A DNA stretch of 64,000 nt, taken from Rhodobacterales bacterium LSUCC0387. Lineage in GTDB: Bacteria > Pseudomonadota > Alphaproteobacteria > Rhodobacterales > Rhodobacteraceae. The DNA is taken from the NCBI GenBank assembly GCA_015689775.1, contig WVSR01000001.1, positions 1,117,501-1,181,500 on the forward strand. Reading direction: 5' to 3'. Under the pieces are notes generated by a model. That model ran no database searches. It saw only the letters and a list, made by a program, of their open reading frames with translations, and was not told the origin of the DNA. Shown one piece after another: positions 38,591 to 47,453 of this stretch. Both the position numbers and the translations under genes were made by a program. Each line of letters begins with the position of its first letter. Within the stretch, counting starts at the first letter, position 1.

Positions 38591-38622
38591 GGCGCGCGAA
38601 AGGTGTATAACTTTCGCGCGCC
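38591..38622 (-). terminator. Intercistronic hairpin (attenuator) between TAXI protein and permease genes
   Basis: A perfect 12-bp inverted repeat, GGCGCGCGAAAG and CTTTCGCGCGCC, encloses an 8-base loop (38603-38610). Reading along the minus strand it is followed by TTTTCTTTTG, a U-rich tract, so it looks like a rho-independent terminator. It lies after the binding-protein gene and before the permease gene and would give more binding protein than permease by partial termination and 3'-end protection. Confidence 0.85.
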
Positions 38623-38637
38623 CTGTGGGTTAAAACA

Positions 38638-39630
38638 TTAGCCGCCGAAAATCTGATCAGCAGCGATGGTCGCGCCCGCGTTTTCGTTGAACCAACGTGC
38701 CGCGCCTGGGTGCCACATCAGAACGCCGTTCTTGTCCCAATGTTCAGGCAGGGTAGAACGGGCTGCTTTGTGAATGTCTACCATGCGCTGGTTGTCGGAC
38801 ATTACTACGTCCACAACCGCATACACAAAGCTCTCTGGCAGGTCGCAGTTGGCGATTGAGAAGTTCCACATCGAAACGGAGCGTGCCGGTGCTTCCAGCG
38901 TAGTATAGGCATCAGCAGCAATGTTGAACTGCGAAACAGGGAAAGCCTCCAGGATTTGGGCCTGTTCTGCTTCCGTGAATTCAATGATGTTAATGTCTGT
39001 TTGAACTTCAAGCTGGCTCACCGCTGGTACAGGAACGCCGGCTGCGAACGCGATCACGTCCAAGAGACCATCCTGCAACTGGCTACCAAGATCAGACCAG
39101 CCGCCATTGCGGCGCTCAAAGTTTACACCCAACTCTTCCATCATGCGTGGGAAGTAGGTGTCAGACGTCGAACCCGCAGGGCCAAAGCCGATACGCGCGC
39201 CATCAGGGATCTCAGAGATGCTTGTGATGCCCGAGGAGGACAACGCTGTCACTGAGAATGGTGTTTGATACATTGGGAACATTGCACATGCATTTGTCAT
39301 TTGCAGACCAGGTGCGATTGGGTTGGTGCCTGCCAAAGATTCTGCTGCTGGTCCCATGGTCGTCATGCCAAAGGCGACTTCGCCTGTGTGTACAAGCGCC
39401 ATGTTCTGCATTGGGCCACCAGTGACTTCGCCGCCGCCAGTCATGCCCAATTCTTCTGCGACAAGGTTTGCCCAGCCAGCACCATAGGCGAAATAGGTGC
39501 CGCCCTGGGATGCAGTGCCGACAGTAAAGCTTTCAGGCCAGCCTGTGCGATCAATATGGCCATCTGCAAAAACGGCAGTTGCGCAAATTGCAGTGGTCAT
39601 AGCAAGTGCAGTCAATTTGGTGAGTTTCAT
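38638..39630 (-). CDS. TAXI-family TRAP transporter solute-binding protein
   Basis: The 330-residue protein has a clear signal peptide (MKLTKLTALAMTTAICATA..., cleaved near VFA|D) and then FTVGTASQGGTYFAYGAGWA, the N-terminal signature of TAXI proteins, followed by IGFGPAGSTSDTYFPRM. It captures the substrate in the periplasm for the fused permease. The substrate is unknown; TAXI members are poorly characterised, and the nearby sulfur genes are on the other strand, so linkage is not proven. It starts a minus-strand operon that diverges from the Crp/Fnr gene. Confidence 0.93.
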   Translation of the reverse strand: MKLTKLTALAMTTAICATAVFADGHIDRTGWPESFTVGTASQGGTYFAYGAGWANLVAEELGMTGGGEVTGGPMQNMALVHTGEVAFGMTTMGPAAESLAGTNPIAPGLQMTNACAMFPMYQTPFSVTALSSSGITSISEIPDGARIGFGPAGSTSDTYFPRMMEELGVNFERRNGGWSDLGSQLQDGLLDVIAFAAGVPVPAVSQLEVQTDINIIEFTEAEQAQILEAFPVSQFNIAADAYTTLEAPARSVSMWNFSIANCDLPESFVYAVVDVVMSDNQRMVDIHKAARSTLPEHWDKNGVLMWHPGAARWFNENAGATIAADQIFGG

Positions 39631-39972
39631 GTTGAAATTTCTCCCTTAACTCATTTCTTTTCAGCTGTTGATCTCTAAAGAACGGAAGCTGGATGCAGGT
39701 TTTCACGCCACGATTAGACTTGCGACAGGTAATCTCGTGACCCGCTGGCCGTTATTGTAGCCCAATTGCGATTAATGCAAGAAGGTTGGCGCTAACAATT
39801 TTGATTATAAAGAAATTTTGTTTCCATTTAATGGAAAACTTAGTGCTTTCGTCACATTAGACCGATTTCAGGACCTTTGGCCCAACTTTTTAAAAGGCCG
39901 TAAAGCTGCGTTTGCTCTTTTATGTCTGGGCTATTCTGCCTATTATATTTAACACAATAAGGACACCTCTCG
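39631..39972. other. Divergent promoter region (TAXI operon / Crp-Fnr gene)
   Basis: A 342-bp stretch without a supported gene, between divergent genes. It is more A+T-rich than its flanks. It contains the short palindrome TTGC-N7-GCAA (39766-39780), a possible but weak regulator site. Promoters for both directions should lie here. Confidence 0.5.
39766..39780. promoter_or_regulatory. Short palindrome TTGC-N7-GCAA
   Basis: TTGC at 39766-39769 and GCAA at 39777-39780 form a 4-bp-arm palindrome inside the divergent intergenic region. Its arms resemble but do not match Fnr/Crp half sites (TTGAT or TGTGA). Chance occurrence is quite possible. Confidence 0.18.
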
Positions 39973-40650
39973 ATGAATGTGATGCCAGCAGGCGCCTCTT
40001 GGATTGACCGCTTTATGGGTCTTGCGCGGCTAGAGCCGCGAGTGCGCGATGTGCTGACCGCGCGCGCGACCACGATTTCTATTCGCGAAGGCACTATAAT
40101 TTTTGGGCCAGGAAAGCGGCCTGAAAACCTGCTTTTGTTGCTTGAGGGCACGGTGCGAGTGCAGCAAACATCGGATACAGGGCGCGAGGTGGTTCTCTAT
40201 CGCGTCAATGCAGGAGAAAGCTGCGTGATGACCTCGGCCTGTCTCTTGGCATATGAGGATTACTCAGCCGAGGGCATCGCCGAAACGGAGGTCGAGGCGG
40301 TTGCGATCCCGCGGAGCGTTTTTGATGATCTGATCAGCCAATCAGAAAGTTTCCGCACTTTCGTGTTTTCCGCCTATTCGCGGCGCATGACCGATTTGTT
40401 CCATGTAATCGAAGAAATTGCATTTCGCCGCGTGGATATCCGCCTTGCACAGCGAATTTTGGATTTGGCCAAAGATGATCTGATCCAAGCCACCCATCAG
40501 CAAATGGCAGCCGAACTTGGTACAGCGCGCGAGGTCATTTCGCGTCAATTGGCCGAGTTTCAGCGCCGCGGTTGGATCAGCCTGTCAAGGGGGCAGATCA
40601 AAATTGATGCGCGTGGTGACATCGAAAAACTGGCGCGTTCCGAGCATTAA
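39973..40650 (+). CDS. Crp/Fnr-family transcriptional regulator with a Cys pair
   Basis: A 225-residue regulator: cyclic-nucleotide-binding-type beta-roll (residues about 25-140), a dimer helix, and a C-terminal winged HTH (QQMAAELGTAREVISRQLAEF). The four iron-sulfur Cys of Fnr are missing, as are clear cAMP ligands. Two Cys at 84 and 90 (GESCVMTSAC) lie in the sensing domain and could respond to sulfane sulfur or oxidants. It precedes, on the same strand, the YeeE/YedE, persulfide dioxygenase-like and SulP genes, which it probably controls. Confidence 0.88.
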   Translation: MNVMPAGASWIDRFMGLARLEPRVRDVLTARATTISIREGTIIFGPGKRPENLLLLLEGTVRVQQTSDTGREVVLYRVNAGESCVMTSACLLAYEDYSAEGIAETEVEAVAIPRSVFDDLISQSESFRTFVFSAYSRRMTDLFHVIEEIAFRRVDIRLAQRILDLAKDDLIQATHQQMAAELGTAREVISRQLAEFQRRGWISLSRGQIKIDARGDIEKLARSEH

Positions 40651-40694
40651 GCACCGGTTGTCATCCATAGCCCCAAAAAAATCTTTGGCTTATG

Positions 40695-40758
40695 TGACTA
40701 CATCACTGTCAGCACTGATAACATTTTGTAAATACAGTTCCAGCGAACACTGTAGTCA
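40695..40758. repeat. Repeated CACTGT/A motif and 8-bp inverted repeat before the sulfur genes
   Basis: Upstream of the first YeeE/YedE gene the motif CACTGT/A occurs three times (40704, 40713, 40748). The perfect inverted repeat TGACTACA (40695-40702) and TGTAGTCA (40751-40758) brackets this stretch. It may be the operator of the neighbouring regulator; no experimental motif is known to me. Confidence 0.3.
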
Positions 40759-40825
40759 GTTTAATCACGCATAAAATAAGGGCGAATCTCTGCTGCCCTG
40801 AGTTTGTGCACAGGTACATGGAAGT

Positions 40826-41260
40826 ATGATGGAAACCGAATTTACACCACTTCTTTCCGCCACAGGCGGGGTTTTAATCGGCCTTTCGGCTGTTCTCTTG
40901 ATGCTGACCTTGGGTCGCGTCATGGGGGCCACGGGTATTTTGACGGGCCTTTTGGCGCCTACTAGCCGCACTGATTTTTCTTGGCGTGCTGCCTTGGTGT
41001 TGGGCATGATCACTGGCCCTGCGGCGCATTTCTTTCTGCGCGATGAGATGCCCGAGATCAGCGTGCCCGCCTCGATGCCAATGCTCTTGATTGGTGGCTT
41101 TATCGTGGGGCTTGGCGTCACCTTTGGCTCTGGCTGCACATCGGGCCATGGCGTTTGCGGGATGGCGCGATTGTCCAAGCGGTCAATCTCCGCAACTTTG
41201 ACATTCATGGTAACAACCGCGATCACTGTTTTCGTGATCCGCCACGTGATTGGAGGCTGA
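40826..41260 (+). CDS. YeeE/YedE-family half transporter, first copy
   Basis: A 144-residue membrane protein with four hydrophobic segments. GLGVTFGSGCTSGHGVCGMARLSKRS is covered by the conserved GSGCTSGHG and CGMARLS motifs of the YeeE/YedE (sulf_transp) domain, whose Cys are used to pass thiosulfate or sulfane sulfur in YeeE. It is half the length of E. coli YeeE, and a second half follows 4 bp later, so the two may assemble as a heterodimer. Two ATGs (40826, 40829) are equivalent starts. Confidence 0.86.
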   Translation: MMETEFTPLLSATGGVLIGLSAVLLMLTLGRVMGATGILTGLLAPTSRTDFSWRAALVLGMITGPAAHFFLRDEMPEISVPASMPMLLIGGFIVGLGVTFGSGCTSGHGVCGMARLSKRSISATLTFMVTTAITVFVIRHVIGG

Positions 41261-41264
41261 TCTG

Positions 41265-41717
41265 ATGCGCTATATTTCAACATATGTCATCGGCCTGATT
41301 TTCGGCCTCGGTATTTCGCTTTCGGGAATGTCCAACCCTGCAAAAGTGATAAATTTCTTTGACGTTGCAGGCAGCTGGGATCCAAGCCTTGCCTTTGTGA
41401 TGGGCGGTGCTTTGATTGTCACCTTTATCGGATATCGCTTGGTTCTGCCGCGACCCTCTGGCCCGATTTTTGAGGGTAAATTTGCCCTGCCAACCGCGAC
41501 CAAATTGGACGCGCGCCTGTTGGGTGGCTCGGCCCTGTTTGGGGTGGGCTGGGGCATTGCAGGGTTTTGCCCCGGTGGGGCATTGCCTGCCATCGGCACA
41601 GGTCGCTTTGAGGTTTTGGCCTTTGTCGCCGCGATGCTTGTCGGTATTTTCGTGGCCCGCGCCATGATTGCGGCACGTCAAAATGCCGAATTGAATACGA
41701 ATGTGAAACGCGCTTGA
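41265..41717 (+). CDS. YeeE/YedE-family half transporter, second copy
   Basis: From the ATG at 41265, preceded by GGAGG at eight bases, the protein has 150 residues; a TTG at 41250 overlaps the previous gene and is less likely. It has about four helices with GLGISLSGMSNPAKV and WGIAGFCPGGALPAIGTG, the second-half motifs of the YeeE/YedE fold, including one Cys in FCPGG. It should pair with the first half to import a sulfur compound such as thiosulfate or sulfite-related species. Confidence 0.86.
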   Translation: MRYISTYVIGLIFGLGISLSGMSNPAKVINFFDVAGSWDPSLAFVMGGALIVTFIGYRLVLPRPSGPIFEGKFALPTATKLDARLLGGSALFGVGWGIAGFCPGGALPAIGTGRFEVLAFVAAMLVGIFVARAMIAARQNAELNTNVKRA

Positions 41718-41747
41718 CTGAAACGATCCCCTTCAAGGAGCAAGAAA

Positions 41748-42632
41748 ATGACGACCTTCCCCGTAAATATGCATGTTCGGCCTGAGGTTGAGTCGTTCTT
41801 TGACCCCGTGACCAATACAATCTCCTATGTGGTCAAAGATCCCAATTCCAATTCTTGCGCGATTGTCGATAGCGTTATGGATATCGACTATGCGGCGGGC
41901 AAGATTTCCTATGAAAACGCAGATGCGATTATTTCCCATGTCAAAGAAAAGGGCCTAAATCTTGAATGGCTGATTGAGACGCATGTGCACGCTGATCACC
42001 TGTCGGCGGCGCCTTACATCCAAGAAAAACTTGGTGGAAAAATTGGCATCGGCGAAAACATTATCACTGTTCAGGAAACCTTTGGTAAAATATTCAACGA
42101 AGGTACGGAATTCCAGCGCGATGGCAGTCAATTTGACGCGCTCTTTAAGGATGGCGATGTTTACGAGATTGGGGGCCTGCGTGCCTTTGCGATCTACACA
42201 CCAGGCCACACGCCCGCTTGCATGACCCATGTGATTGGGAATGCGGCATTTGTGGGCGATACGCTGTTCATGCCTGATGGCGGCTCTGCACGCGCGGATT
42301 TCCCAGGTGGGGACGCAGGCACGCTGTATGACAGCATCCAAAAAGTTTTAGCTCTGCCTAATGAAATGCGGCTCTTTATGTGCCACGATTACGGCCCCAA
42401 TGGCCGCAATATTGAGTGGGAAACCACCGTGGGCGATGAGAAAAAGCATAATATCCATGTGGGTGAGGGCAAGACCCGCGAGGAATTTATAAAATTCCGC
42501 ACCGAGCGTGACGCGCAGCTTGATGTGCCGAAATTGATTATTCCCTCATTGCAGGTAAATATGCGCGCAGGCGACATCCCGACAGACAAGGATGGCCGTC
42601 CGATGCTCAAGGTGCCTTTGAACTTACTTTGA
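41748..42632 (+). CDS. MBL-fold metallo-hydrolase, persulfide dioxygenase/Blh-like
   Basis: The 294-residue protein has the metallo-beta-lactamase motif THVHADHL (HxHxDH, near residue 80), a second His in GHTPACMTHV, the Asp in VGDTLFMPD, and the distal His in MCHDYG. These ligands and the block GGSARADFPGGDAGTLYDSI match ETHE1/Blh-type enzymes that bind one iron and oxidise glutathione persulfide to sulfite. It sits between YeeE/YedE halves and a DUF442 protein, an arrangement in keeping with sulfide detoxification. No sulfide:quinone reductase is in view. Confidence 0.87.
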   Translation: MTTFPVNMHVRPEVESFFDPVTNTISYVVKDPNSNSCAIVDSVMDIDYAAGKISYENADAIISHVKEKGLNLEWLIETHVHADHLSAAPYIQEKLGGKIGIGENIITVQETFGKIFNEGTEFQRDGSQFDALFKDGDVYEIGGLRAFAIYTPGHTPACMTHVIGNAAFVGDTLFMPDGGSARADFPGGDAGTLYDSIQKVLALPNEMRLFMCHDYGPNGRNIEWETTVGDEKKHNIHVGEGKTREEFIKFRTERDAQLDVPKLIIPSLQVNMRAGDIPTDKDGRPMLKVPLNLL

Positions 42633-42685
42633 GTCTCTTGCGATCATAAGCCATCAGTCTCCGTTTATTGCCAGGAAGAACGACA

Positions 42686-43135
42686 ATGGAAATCAAGACT
42701 ATCAATGCCGAGATTGCGGTTGCATCGCAAATCACACCCGATGATGTGCAGAAATTAGCAGATCAGGGCTTTCGCGCTTTGATATGCAACCGCCCTGATG
42801 GTGAGGCGGCGGATCAGCCGAATTTTTCAGAAATTGAGGTGGCAGCGAAAAGGGCAGGTCTTGAAATCCGCAATCTGCCGATTGTGTCGGGCAAAGTGTC
42901 CGACCAAGACGCTGTAGATTTTGGCGCTGCAATGCAGGAATTGCCGCGTCCTATTTTGGCCTATTGCCGCACGGGCACGCGCTCGGCCACTTTGTGGGCC
43001 TTGTCGCAAGCCAGTCGGATGTCGGCCGCCGATATTTTGACGGCCACGAATGCGGCAGGCTATGATTTGGAAGGCGTCGTGCTCCGAATTGCCAATGGTG
43101 GAAAAGCTCCAACAGATCGTACTGATGCAAGCTGA
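42686..43135 (+). CDS. DUF442/TIGR01244-family phosphatase- or sulfurtransferase-like protein
   Basis: From the ATG at 42686 with AGGAAG upstream, the protein has 149 residues; the in-frame ATG at 42668 adds six. It contains ALICNRPDGEAADQP and AYCRTGTRSATLWAL, a C-x5-R loop as in dual-specificity phosphatases and rhodaneses. In other bacteria this domain is fused to, or adjacent to, the Blh-type dioxygenase, where it is thought to act as a sulfurtransferase. Here it is a separate protein 53 bp downstream of the dioxygenase. Confidence 0.85.
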   Translation: MEIKTINAEIAVASQITPDDVQKLADQGFRALICNRPDGEAADQPNFSEIEVAAKRAGLEIRNLPIVSGKVSDQDAVDFGAAMQELPRPILAYCRTGTRSATLWALSQASRMSAADILTATNAAGYDLEGVVLRIANGGKAPTDRTDAS

Positions 43136-43242
43136 AGATATAATTTCTGTCGGGTCAGGATGTGGCCCTGACTGCTAAACAGCAACGACACCTAGCGTGC
43201 CGCGTGCTAAAACCCTACCGCTAAACGACAGGCAATTGTCCT

Positions 43243-44958
43243 ATGAAGAAGCTCTCCCGTTACCTCCCCGTCCTTGATTGGGGGCGGACATATAATTCCC
43301 ACGCTTTTTCCAATGATATGATTGCGGCGGTGATTGTGACGATCATGCTGATCCCGCAATCGCTCGCTTATGCGCTTTTGGCGGGCTTGCCGCCTCAGGC
43401 GGGGATTTATGCCTCGATCGCGCCCATAATTCTTTATGCCATTTTTGGCACAAGCCGCGCTTTGGCGGTGGGTCCTGTGGCGGTGATATCCTTGATGACA
43501 GCTGCGGCCGTTGGACAGGTCGCAGAAACGGGCACAATGGGCTACGCAATGGCGGCCTTAAGCCTTGCGATGCTGTCGGGCGCGATGCTGCTGTTTTTGG
43601 GCATTTTCCGCCTTGGGTTTTTGGCCAATTTTCTCAGCCATCCCGTGATTGCAGGCTTTATCACCGCCTCTGGCATCTTGATTGCGGCAAGCCAGTTCAA
43701 ACATATCATCGGCGTGCAGGCCAGCGGCCATACATTGGTTGAAATGATCATTTCTTTGGTCGAGCATCTTGGCCAGATCAACCCGATTACAGTTGTGATC
43801 GGTGTGTCGGCGACTGTGTTTTTGTTTTGGGTGCGCAAGGGCCTAAAGCCACAGCTTTTGGCAATTGGAATGGCGCCGCGCATGGCTGATATTGCGCAAA
43901 AAGCGGGGCCGGTTGCCGCAGTTGTTGTGACAACGCTTGCCACTTGGGGCCTTGGTTTGGCGGATCGCGGCGTTGCGATTGTGGGAGATGTGCCACAAAG
44001 CTTGCCGCCTTTGACCCTGCCCGACTTATCGCCAAGTTTGCTGGGGCAATTATTTGTGCCCGCGCTTTTGATCTCGATTATTGGATTTGTTGAATCGATT
44101 TCGGTGGCACAAACGCTTGCCGCCAAAAAGCGGCAGCGCATCAATCCCGACCAAGAATTGATTGGCCTTGGTGCGGCGAATTTGGGCGCCGCATTTACAG
44201 GGGGCTATCCTGTGACGGGTGGTTTCGCCCGTTCGGTGGTCAATTTTGATGCGGGGGCTGAGACACCAGCGGCAGGGGCCTACACGGCGGTGGGTTTGGC
44301 CATTGCAGCCGTGGCATTAACGCCATTGGTGTTTTTCCTACCCAAAGCCACGCTTGCGGCCACGATTATTGTCGCGGTGCTAAGCCTTGTTGATTTATCG
44401 ATTTTGAAAAAAACATGGGGCTACTCCTTTGCTGATTTTGCTGCGGTCGCTGCAACCATTGTGCTGACATTGGGCTTTGGCGTTGAGACGGGGGTTTCGG
44501 CAGGGGTGATTTTGTCAATCTTGCTGCACCTTTATAAAACCTCGCGCCCCCATGTGGCCGAGGTGGGCCTTGTTCCTGGAACGCAGCATTTTCGCAATAT
44601 CAACCGCCACAAGGTTGAGACGGCAGATAGCCTTTTGACCATTCGGATTGACGAGTCGCTTTATTTCGCGAATGCCCGCTTCCTTGAGGATTTGGTGCTG
44701 GACCGCGTGGTCGAGGATTGCCCGATCAAGGATGTGGTGCTGATGTGTTCGGCGGTAAACGAGATTGATATTTCCGCGCTAGAAACACTTGAGGCCTTAA
44801 ATACGCGCCTGAGTGACATGGGCGTTCGTCTGCACATGTCGGAAGTGAAGGGGCCTGTCACCGACCGCCTCAAGCGCAGCCATTTTCTGGACGAGCTGTC
44901 CGGCGAATTGTTCCTGTCGCAATATGATGCGTGGGTCAAACTCTTGAACAAAGCATAA
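43243..44958 (+). CDS. SulP-family anion transporter with STAS domain
   Basis: The 571-residue protein has 12-14 membrane helices over the first ~430 residues, with PQSLAYALLAGLPPQAGIYA and GGYPVTGGFARS of the SulP family, and a C-terminal STAS domain (about 450-565) containing NEIDISALETLE. The family imports sulfate, bicarbonate or related anions; here the sulfur genes upstream suggest sulfate or an export of oxidised sulfur, but bicarbonate is equally open. It converges on irr with a 23-bp gap. Confidence 0.92.
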   Translation: MKKLSRYLPVLDWGRTYNSHAFSNDMIAAVIVTIMLIPQSLAYALLAGLPPQAGIYASIAPIILYAIFGTSRALAVGPVAVISLMTAAAVGQVAETGTMGYAMAALSLAMLSGAMLLFLGIFRLGFLANFLSHPVIAGFITASGILIAASQFKHIIGVQASGHTLVEMIISLVEHLGQINPITVVIGVSATVFLFWVRKGLKPQLLAIGMAPRMADIAQKAGPVAAVVVTTLATWGLGLADRGVAIVGDVPQSLPPLTLPDLSPSLLGQLFVPALLISIIGFVESISVAQTLAAKKRQRINPDQELIGLGAANLGAAFTGGYPVTGGFARSVVNFDAGAETPAAGAYTAVGLAIAAVALTPLVFFLPKATLAATIIVAVLSLVDLSILKKTWGYSFADFAAVAATIVLTLGFGVETGVSAGVILSILLHLYKTSRPHVAEVGLVPGTQHFRNINRHKVETADSLLTIRIDESLYFANARFLEDLVLDRVVEDCPIKDVVLMCSAVNEIDISALETLEALNTRLSDMGVRLHMSEVKGPVTDRLKRSHFLDELSGELFLSQYDAWVKLLNKA

Positions 44959-44981
44959 GGGTGCCCAAGGGCGGTGGGGGG

Positions 44982-45419
44982 TTACTCCGACGCTTGCGCA
45001 GATGTTCTCCGCAGACGGATCACGACATCCAATTTGGATATTTCATAGCCGTCAGGCAAATCGGGCAGGGCGGTGACCTTTAGATGACCCGCAGGCGCGT
45101 CTTCAAGCTGACCTGTTTCTTCCATGAAGAAATGCGGATGGTCATCCATGCGGGTGTCAAAATAACTGCGCGCGCCATCCACGATAACCTCGCGCATCAG
45201 TCCTGCATCGCAAAAGGCCCGCAAGGTGTTGTAGACGGTCGCAAGCGACACTGGATCACCCGCAGCTTGGGTTGCTGAGTGCAATCCTTCTGCCGTCACA
45301 TGGCGATGATTACCATCACCCACCAGAAAAGTCGCGAGCGAAAGGCGCTGACGGGTCGGGCGGAGTGCCGCCTGTGCCAGCCAGTTTGTGCTTCGCTCGA
45401 GGGCTTCGGGTGTCATCAT
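44982..45419 (-). CDS. irr: Fur-family iron response regulator Irr
   Basis: A 145-residue Fur-fold repressor: winged helix (PTRQRLSLATFL, SLATVYNTLRAF) and dimer domain with DDHPHFF, the His-rich metal/heme-binding segment of Irr. The CxxC structural zinc motifs of ordinary Fur proteins are absent, which separates Irr from Fur, Zur and PerR. Irr represses or activates iron genes according to heme status. Its position divergent from fabA is conserved in Rhodobacteraceae as far as I know. The 252-bp space to fabA should carry both promoters. Confidence 0.92.
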   Translation of the reverse strand: MMTPEALERSTNWLAQAALRPTRQRLSLATFLVGDGNHRHVTAEGLHSATQAAGDPVSLATVYNTLRAFCDAGLMREVIVDGARSYFDTRMDDHPHFFMEETGQLEDAPAGHLKVTALPDLPDGYEISKLDVVIRLRRTSAQASE

Positions 45420-45671
45420 TGGTCACTGTCCCACTAGTACGGACTACATTATATGCCCTAAGGCGTGGGTTTTTCAATTCGTTTGTCGAAATCGACGCAG
45501 TTACGCCCCAAGTGGCAGGAAAAAACCTTAGGCAAGCTGTCGTTAAATCGTTACCTTTGCGGCGGGCTGCCCTTGCGTGGGATACAAACGCAATGGTAAG
45601 TCGAATAAATACGATCGGACAGGGTGCCCCTTTCGGGTGCTAGACAACAATAAGCAGCGGAGGCAGAGCAT

Positions 45672-46181
45672 ATGTCGCAATATCCGACACGCTTTGACAG
45701 AGATGGTCTATTGCAGTGCGCTCGCGGCGAGTTGTTCGGGCCTGGCAATGCGCAATTGCCCGAACCCCCAATGCTGATGATGGATCGCATCACCGATATT
45801 TCCGGAGATGGCGGCGCGCATGGCAAGGGCCATGTGGTTGCAGAATTCGATATCAAGCCAGATCTTTGGTTTTTCGACTGCCATTTTCCCAGTAACCCGA
45901 TCATGCCAGGGTGCCTTGGTCTTGATGGCCTGTGGCAATTGACGGGCTTCAACCTTGGCTGGCGCGGCTGGCAAGGGCGCGGATATGCGCTTGGCGTGGG
46001 CGAGGTAAAATTGACTGGTATGGTGCGCCCTGATCGCAAAATGCTGACCTATCATGTAGATTTCACCAAAGCCGTGCAAACGCGGCGTCTGACAATGGGT
46101 GTCGCCGATGGTCGGGTTGAGGCCGATGGTGAGGTGATTTACCAAGTCAAAGATATGAAAGTCGCCCTTTCAGAAAGCTGA
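45672..46181 (+). CDS. fabA: 3-hydroxydecanoyl-ACP dehydratase/isomerase
   Basis: The 169-residue protein contains [20 protein letters not shown], with the catalytic His and the downstream Asp of the FabA hot-dog fold. FabA dehydrates 3-hydroxydecanoyl-ACP and isomerises the product to the cis-3 enoyl form, opening the anaerobic route to unsaturated fatty acids. It is first in a fabA-fabB-fabI operon. The gene is preceded by a short A+T-rich leader, with GGAGGCAG close to the ATG as ribosome binding site. Confidence 0.96.
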   Translation: MSQYPTRFDRDGLLQCARGELFGPGNAQLPEPPMLMMDRITDISGDGGAHGKGHVVAEFDIKPDLWFFDCHFPSNPIMPGCLGLDGLWQLTGFNLGWRGWQGRGYALGVGEVKLTGMVRPDRKMLTYHVDFTKAVQTRRLTMGVADGRVEADGEVIYQVKDMKVALSES

Positions 46182-46217
46182 TTGGAAGCGGTTCGAATAC
46201 GCAAGAAGGAGCTTTGC

Positions 46218-47447
46218 ATGCGCCGCGTTGTCGTTACAGGATTGGGCATCGTTTCACCCATCGGGAATAACGCCCAAGAAGTTTCCGCAGCTTTGAAAGC
46301 GGGGCAGTCTGGGGTTGAATTCAACCCTGGCATGGCCGAGCGCGGGTTTCGCAGCCATGTCTCTGGCACGCTAAAAATTGATGTGAAAGAGCATGTCGAT
46401 AAACGCGCCTTGCGCTTTATGGGGCCGGGCGCCGCCTATGCGCATATTGCGATGGCGCAAGCAATTTCAGATTCAGGCCTGTCTGAGGCCGATGTTGTGA
46501 ATGAGCGAACAGGCCTGATTGCAGGCTCAGGCGGGCCATCCACCAGTGCAATGTTGGCCGCACATCAAACAGTGCTGAATTCGGGCTCAACCAAGCGCAT
46601 TGGGCCATTTGCCGTGCCCAAATGCATGTCCTCGACTATTTCGGCAAATCTTTCGACCGCCTATCAGATCAAGGGGATCAATTATTCGATCACTTCGGCC
46701 TGTTCGACCAGTTTGCATTGTATCGGGGTCGCGGCCGAACAGATTATTATGGGCAAGCAAGATGTGATGTTTGCAGGTGGCGCTGAAGAATTGGATTGGA
46801 CATTGTCCTGTCTATTTGACGCCATGGGGGCGATGTCCTCGAAATATAATGACACGCCCACAAAAGCGAGCCGCGCCTTTGATGCAGACCGCGATGGTTT
46901 TGTAATCGCAGGGGGTGGCGGCATTGTCGTGTTGGAAAGCCTAGATCACGCATTGGCGCGCGGTGCCAAAATCTATGCTGAGGTTACGGGATTTGCCGCA
47001 ACATCTGATGGGCATGACATGGTCGCCCCATCGGGCGAGGGTGGCGAGCGCGCGATGCGTCTTGCGCTGCAATCTCTGCCTGAAGGGCGCAAGGTCAGCT
47101 ATATAAACGCGCATGGCACTTCAACACCTGTGGGAGATGTGGGCGAAGTTCAGGCGGTGCGCCGGGTCTTTGGCGAAGGTCAGACGCCGCCAATTTCCTC
47201 GACCAAATCCATGACGGGCCATAGCCAAGGGGCCACGGGCGCGCAGGAAGTGATCTATTGTCTGCTGATGTTGGACCAAGATTTCATTGCGCCTTCGATC
47301 AATGTGGAAACACTTGATACTAACTTGCACTCAAATGAAATTGCCACCAAACTTGTGCAGGGGGCAAATCTGGATACGGTCATGACCAATTCATTTGGCT
47401 TTGGCGGCACCAATGGCTCGATGATGTTGTCGCGCTATAGGGGGTAG
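46218..47447 (+). CDS. fabB: 3-oxoacyl-ACP synthase I
   Basis: From ATG 46218, preceded by AAGGAGC, the protein has 409 residues; the longer frame from 46182 is not supported. It begins [15 protein letters not shown] and holds the Cys-His-His triad: [22 protein letters not shown] and [11 protein letters not shown]. FabB elongates the cis-3-decenoyl-ACP made by FabA. Paired with fabA it gives the type II route to cis-vaccenate. It starts 36 bp after fabA. Confidence 0.95.
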   Translation: MRRVVVTGLGIVSPIGNNAQEVSAALKAGQSGVEFNPGMAERGFRSHVSGTLKIDVKEHVDKRALRFMGPGAAYAHIAMAQAISDSGLSEADVVNERTGLIAGSGGPSTSAMLAAHQTVLNSGSTKRIGPFAVPKCMSSTISANLSTAYQIKGINYSITSACSTSLHCIGVAAEQIIMGKQDVMFAGGAEELDWTLSCLFDAMGAMSSKYNDTPTKASRAFDADRDGFVIAGGGGIVVLESLDHALARGAKIYAEVTGFAATSDGHDMVAPSGEGGERAMRLALQSLPEGRKVSYINAHGTSTPVGDVGEVQAVRRVFGEGQTPPISSTKSMTGHSQGATGAQEVIYCLLMLDQDFIAPSINVETLDTNLHSNEIATKLVQGANLDTVMTNSFGFGGTNGSMMLSRYRG

Positions 47448-47453
47448 GGGGTT

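Noticed and set aside
41270-41820. Several overlapping 130-codon ORFs antisense to the YeeE/YedE gene
   Set aside because: G+C-rich shadow frames over a clear coding gene.
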